This document shows positions 4,477-5,706 of a stretch of 5,706 nt of DNA, piece after piece. The notes under the pieces were generated by a model. The model was not told the origin of the DNA and ran no database searches. It saw only the letters and a program-made list of their open reading frames with translations. The translations under genes were made by a program, and so were the position numbers. Each line of letters opens with the position of its first letter. Within the stretch, counting starts at the first letter, position 1. The stretch comes from Acidobacteriota bacterium. Its GTDB lineage: Bacteria > Acidobacteriota > Terriglobia > Terriglobales > Acidobacteriaceae. The DNA is taken from assembly GCA_021810815.1 (NCBI GenBank), contig JAJZHR010000184.1:1-5706 (forward strand), written 5' to 3'.

Positions 4477-5706
4477 ATGAACAAGAAGCAGCACATACAT
4501 CTGATCGGGATTTGCGGAACGGCGATGGCATCGCTCGCGGGTCTGTTGAAGCAGCAGGGGCACCATGTGACGGGCTCTGACATGGCGGCATATCCGCCCA
4601 TGAGCGACGTTCTGCGTTCCCTGGGGATCGAACTGCTGCAGCCGTACGCGGTGGAGAATCTTGCGCAGAGGCCGGACATGGTTGTGGTGGGGAATGCTAT
4701 CTCCCGCGGGAACGTCGAGCTGGAGCTGGTGCTGGACCAGCGCATTCCGCTGCGGTCGCTGGCGTCGGTGATCCACGGGGAGTTCCTTGCCGGCAGGGAA
4801 TCGCTGGTGGTCGCAGGGACGCACGGAAAGACGACCACCACCAGCATGCTGGCATGGATCTACGAGGTTGCTGCGCGGGCGGATGCTGCGCTTGCGCCAT
4901 CGTTCCTGATTGGCGGCGTCGCGGAGAATTTCGGAACCAGCTTCATGCTGCGAGGCACGCGACCCTTCATCCTGGAGGGCGACGAGTATGACACGGCCTT
5001 CTTCGACAAGGGGCCGAAGTTTCTGCATTACTTTCCAGACGCAGCCATTTTGACGCACGTCGAGTTCGACCACGCGGACATCTACTCTGATCTGGAAGCG
5101 GTGAAGACGGCGTTCAAGCGGCTGGTGAATCTGGTGCCGCAGCGCGGGCGCATTGTTGCGTACGACGGCAGCGCGAATGTGACGGAGTGCGTGGCGCGGG
5201 CCTTCTGCGCGGTGGAGAGGTACGGGTTCGCGGAGGATTCCGACTGGCACATTGCCGATCTCGACCAATCGGGAGCGGCGACGGCGTGGACGCTTCTGCG
5301 GCGGGGCGAGTTCTTCGCTCGTCTGGAGATGCCGATGGCAGGCGAGCACAACGCTCTGAACGCGACGGCGGCGGCTGCGCTGGCGGCAGGGCAGGGAGTG
5401 CCTGCGCAGGCCATCGCAGAGGCGCTTGCGAGCTTCCGCAGCGTGAAGCGGAGGCTTGAGGTGCGCGCCGAGGTGGACGGCATCGCCGTGATCGACGACT
5501 TCGCCCATCATCCCACGGCGATCCGCGAAACGCTGCGCGCATTGCGGGCGCGCTATGCCGGACGCAGGCTGTGGGCTGTGCTGGAGCCGCGCTCCAACAC
5601 GCTGCGTCGCAATGTGTTTCAGCGGGAACTGGTTGAGAGCTTGTCGCTGGCGGATGAGGTGGTGCTGGCAGCGGTGTTCCAGTCTGAGAATATCCCTGCC
5701 GCCGAG
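4477..5706 (+). CDS. mpl: UDP-N-acetylmuramate:L-alanyl-gamma-D-glutamyl-meso-diaminopimelate ligase, 3' end outside window
   Basis: Mpl joins recycled L-Ala-D-Glu-meso-DAP tripeptide to UDP-MurNAc using ATP, bypassing MurC, MurD and MurE. The frame is open from the ATG at 4477 to the last base, giving 410 residues of an expected 450-480. Three Mur-ligase domains appear in order. The N-terminal Rossmann domain has IHLIGICGTAMASLAGLL (7-24) and VTGSDMAAYPPMSDVL (31-46). The ATPase domain has the P-loop AGTHGKTTTT (113-122), EGDEYDTAFFDKGPKFLHY (167-185), LTHVEFDHADIY (192-203) and AGEHNALNATAAAA (288-301). The start of the C-terminal domain has RRLEVR (325-330), DDFAHHPTAI (340-349) and LEPRSNTLRRNVF (369-381). 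EYDTAFFDK, EFDHADI and LEPRSNT distinguish Mpl from MurC. It lies 43 bases after ldcA, which makes its tripeptide substrate. The truncation is only the window edge. Confidence 0.95.
   Translation, partial: MNKKQHIHLIGICGTAMASLAGLLKQQGHHVTGSDMAAYPPMSDVLRSLGIELLQPYAVENLAQRPDMVVVGNAISRGNVELELVLDQRIPLRSLASVIHGEFLAGRESLVVAGTHGKTTTTSMLAWIYEVAARADAALAPSFLIGGVAENFGTSFMLRGTRPFILEGDEYDTAFFDKGPKFLHYFPDAAILTHVEFDHADIYSDLEAVKTAFKRLVNLVPQRGRIVAYDGSANVTECVARAFCAVERYGFAEDSDWHIADLDQSGAATAWTLLRRGEFFARLEMPMAGEHNALNATAAAALAAGQGVPAQAIAEALASFRSVKRRLEVRAEVDGIAVIDDFAHHPTAIRETLRALRARYAGRRLWAVLEPRSNTLRRNVFQRELVESLSLADEVVLAAVFQSENIPAAE

Noticed and set aside
4354..5511. Minus-strand open frame of 385 codons opposite mpl
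   Set aside because: The + strand encodes an unmistakable Mpl along this whole length. The antisense translation is Arg/His-rich with no motifs.

Overview
The window looks like bacterial chromosome with high G+C (roughly 60% by eye) and dense coding on the + strand only. The Mpl, LdcA and DapF-type proteins imply a Gram-negative-type cell wall containing meso-diaminopimelate (DAP). My impression from the protein sequences is an acidobacterium (Terriglobia/Acidobacteriaceae-like). That is inference; no marker gene here settles it. I see no rRNA, tRNA, mobile element, CRISPR array or phage gene.

Layout. (1) 2-220: C-terminal end of a PfkB-family sugar/nucleoside kinase, cut by the window edge. 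(2) 228-1850: a multi-pass GT-C (family 39-like) membrane glycosyltransferase, seven bases after the kinase stop. (3) 1851-1958: the largest intergenic gap, holding a 14-base perfect palindrome, a candidate extended -10 promoter, a second G+C-rich hairpin and a good ribosome binding site. (4) 1959-2669: an MgtC/SapB-family inner-membrane protein. (5) 2689-3495 (or from 2662): a diaminopimelate epimerase (DapF) homologue. (6) 3492-4433: an LD-carboxypeptidase (LdcA, peptidase S66) overlapping the dapF stop by 4 bases. (7) 4477 to the window end: Mpl, the UDP-MurNAc:tripeptide ligase, truncated only by the window edge.

Genes 4-7 look like one transcription unit. Its last three members all concern DAP-containing peptidoglycan peptides: DapF makes meso-DAP, LdcA trims the terminal D-Ala from the recycled tetrapeptide, and Mpl reattaches the resulting L-Ala-D-Glu-meso-DAP tripeptide to UDP-MurNAc. 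This is a compact peptidoglycan precursor and recycling cluster.

The observation most worth following is in the DapF homologue. Both positions that carry the two catalytic cysteines in canonical DapF are serine (residues 71 and 209 from the GTG start), while the surrounding motifs are intact. It is either a Ser/Ser epimerase with altered chemistry or a protein with a changed function kept beside recycling genes. The rest of the window is ordinary housekeeping and envelope sequence.
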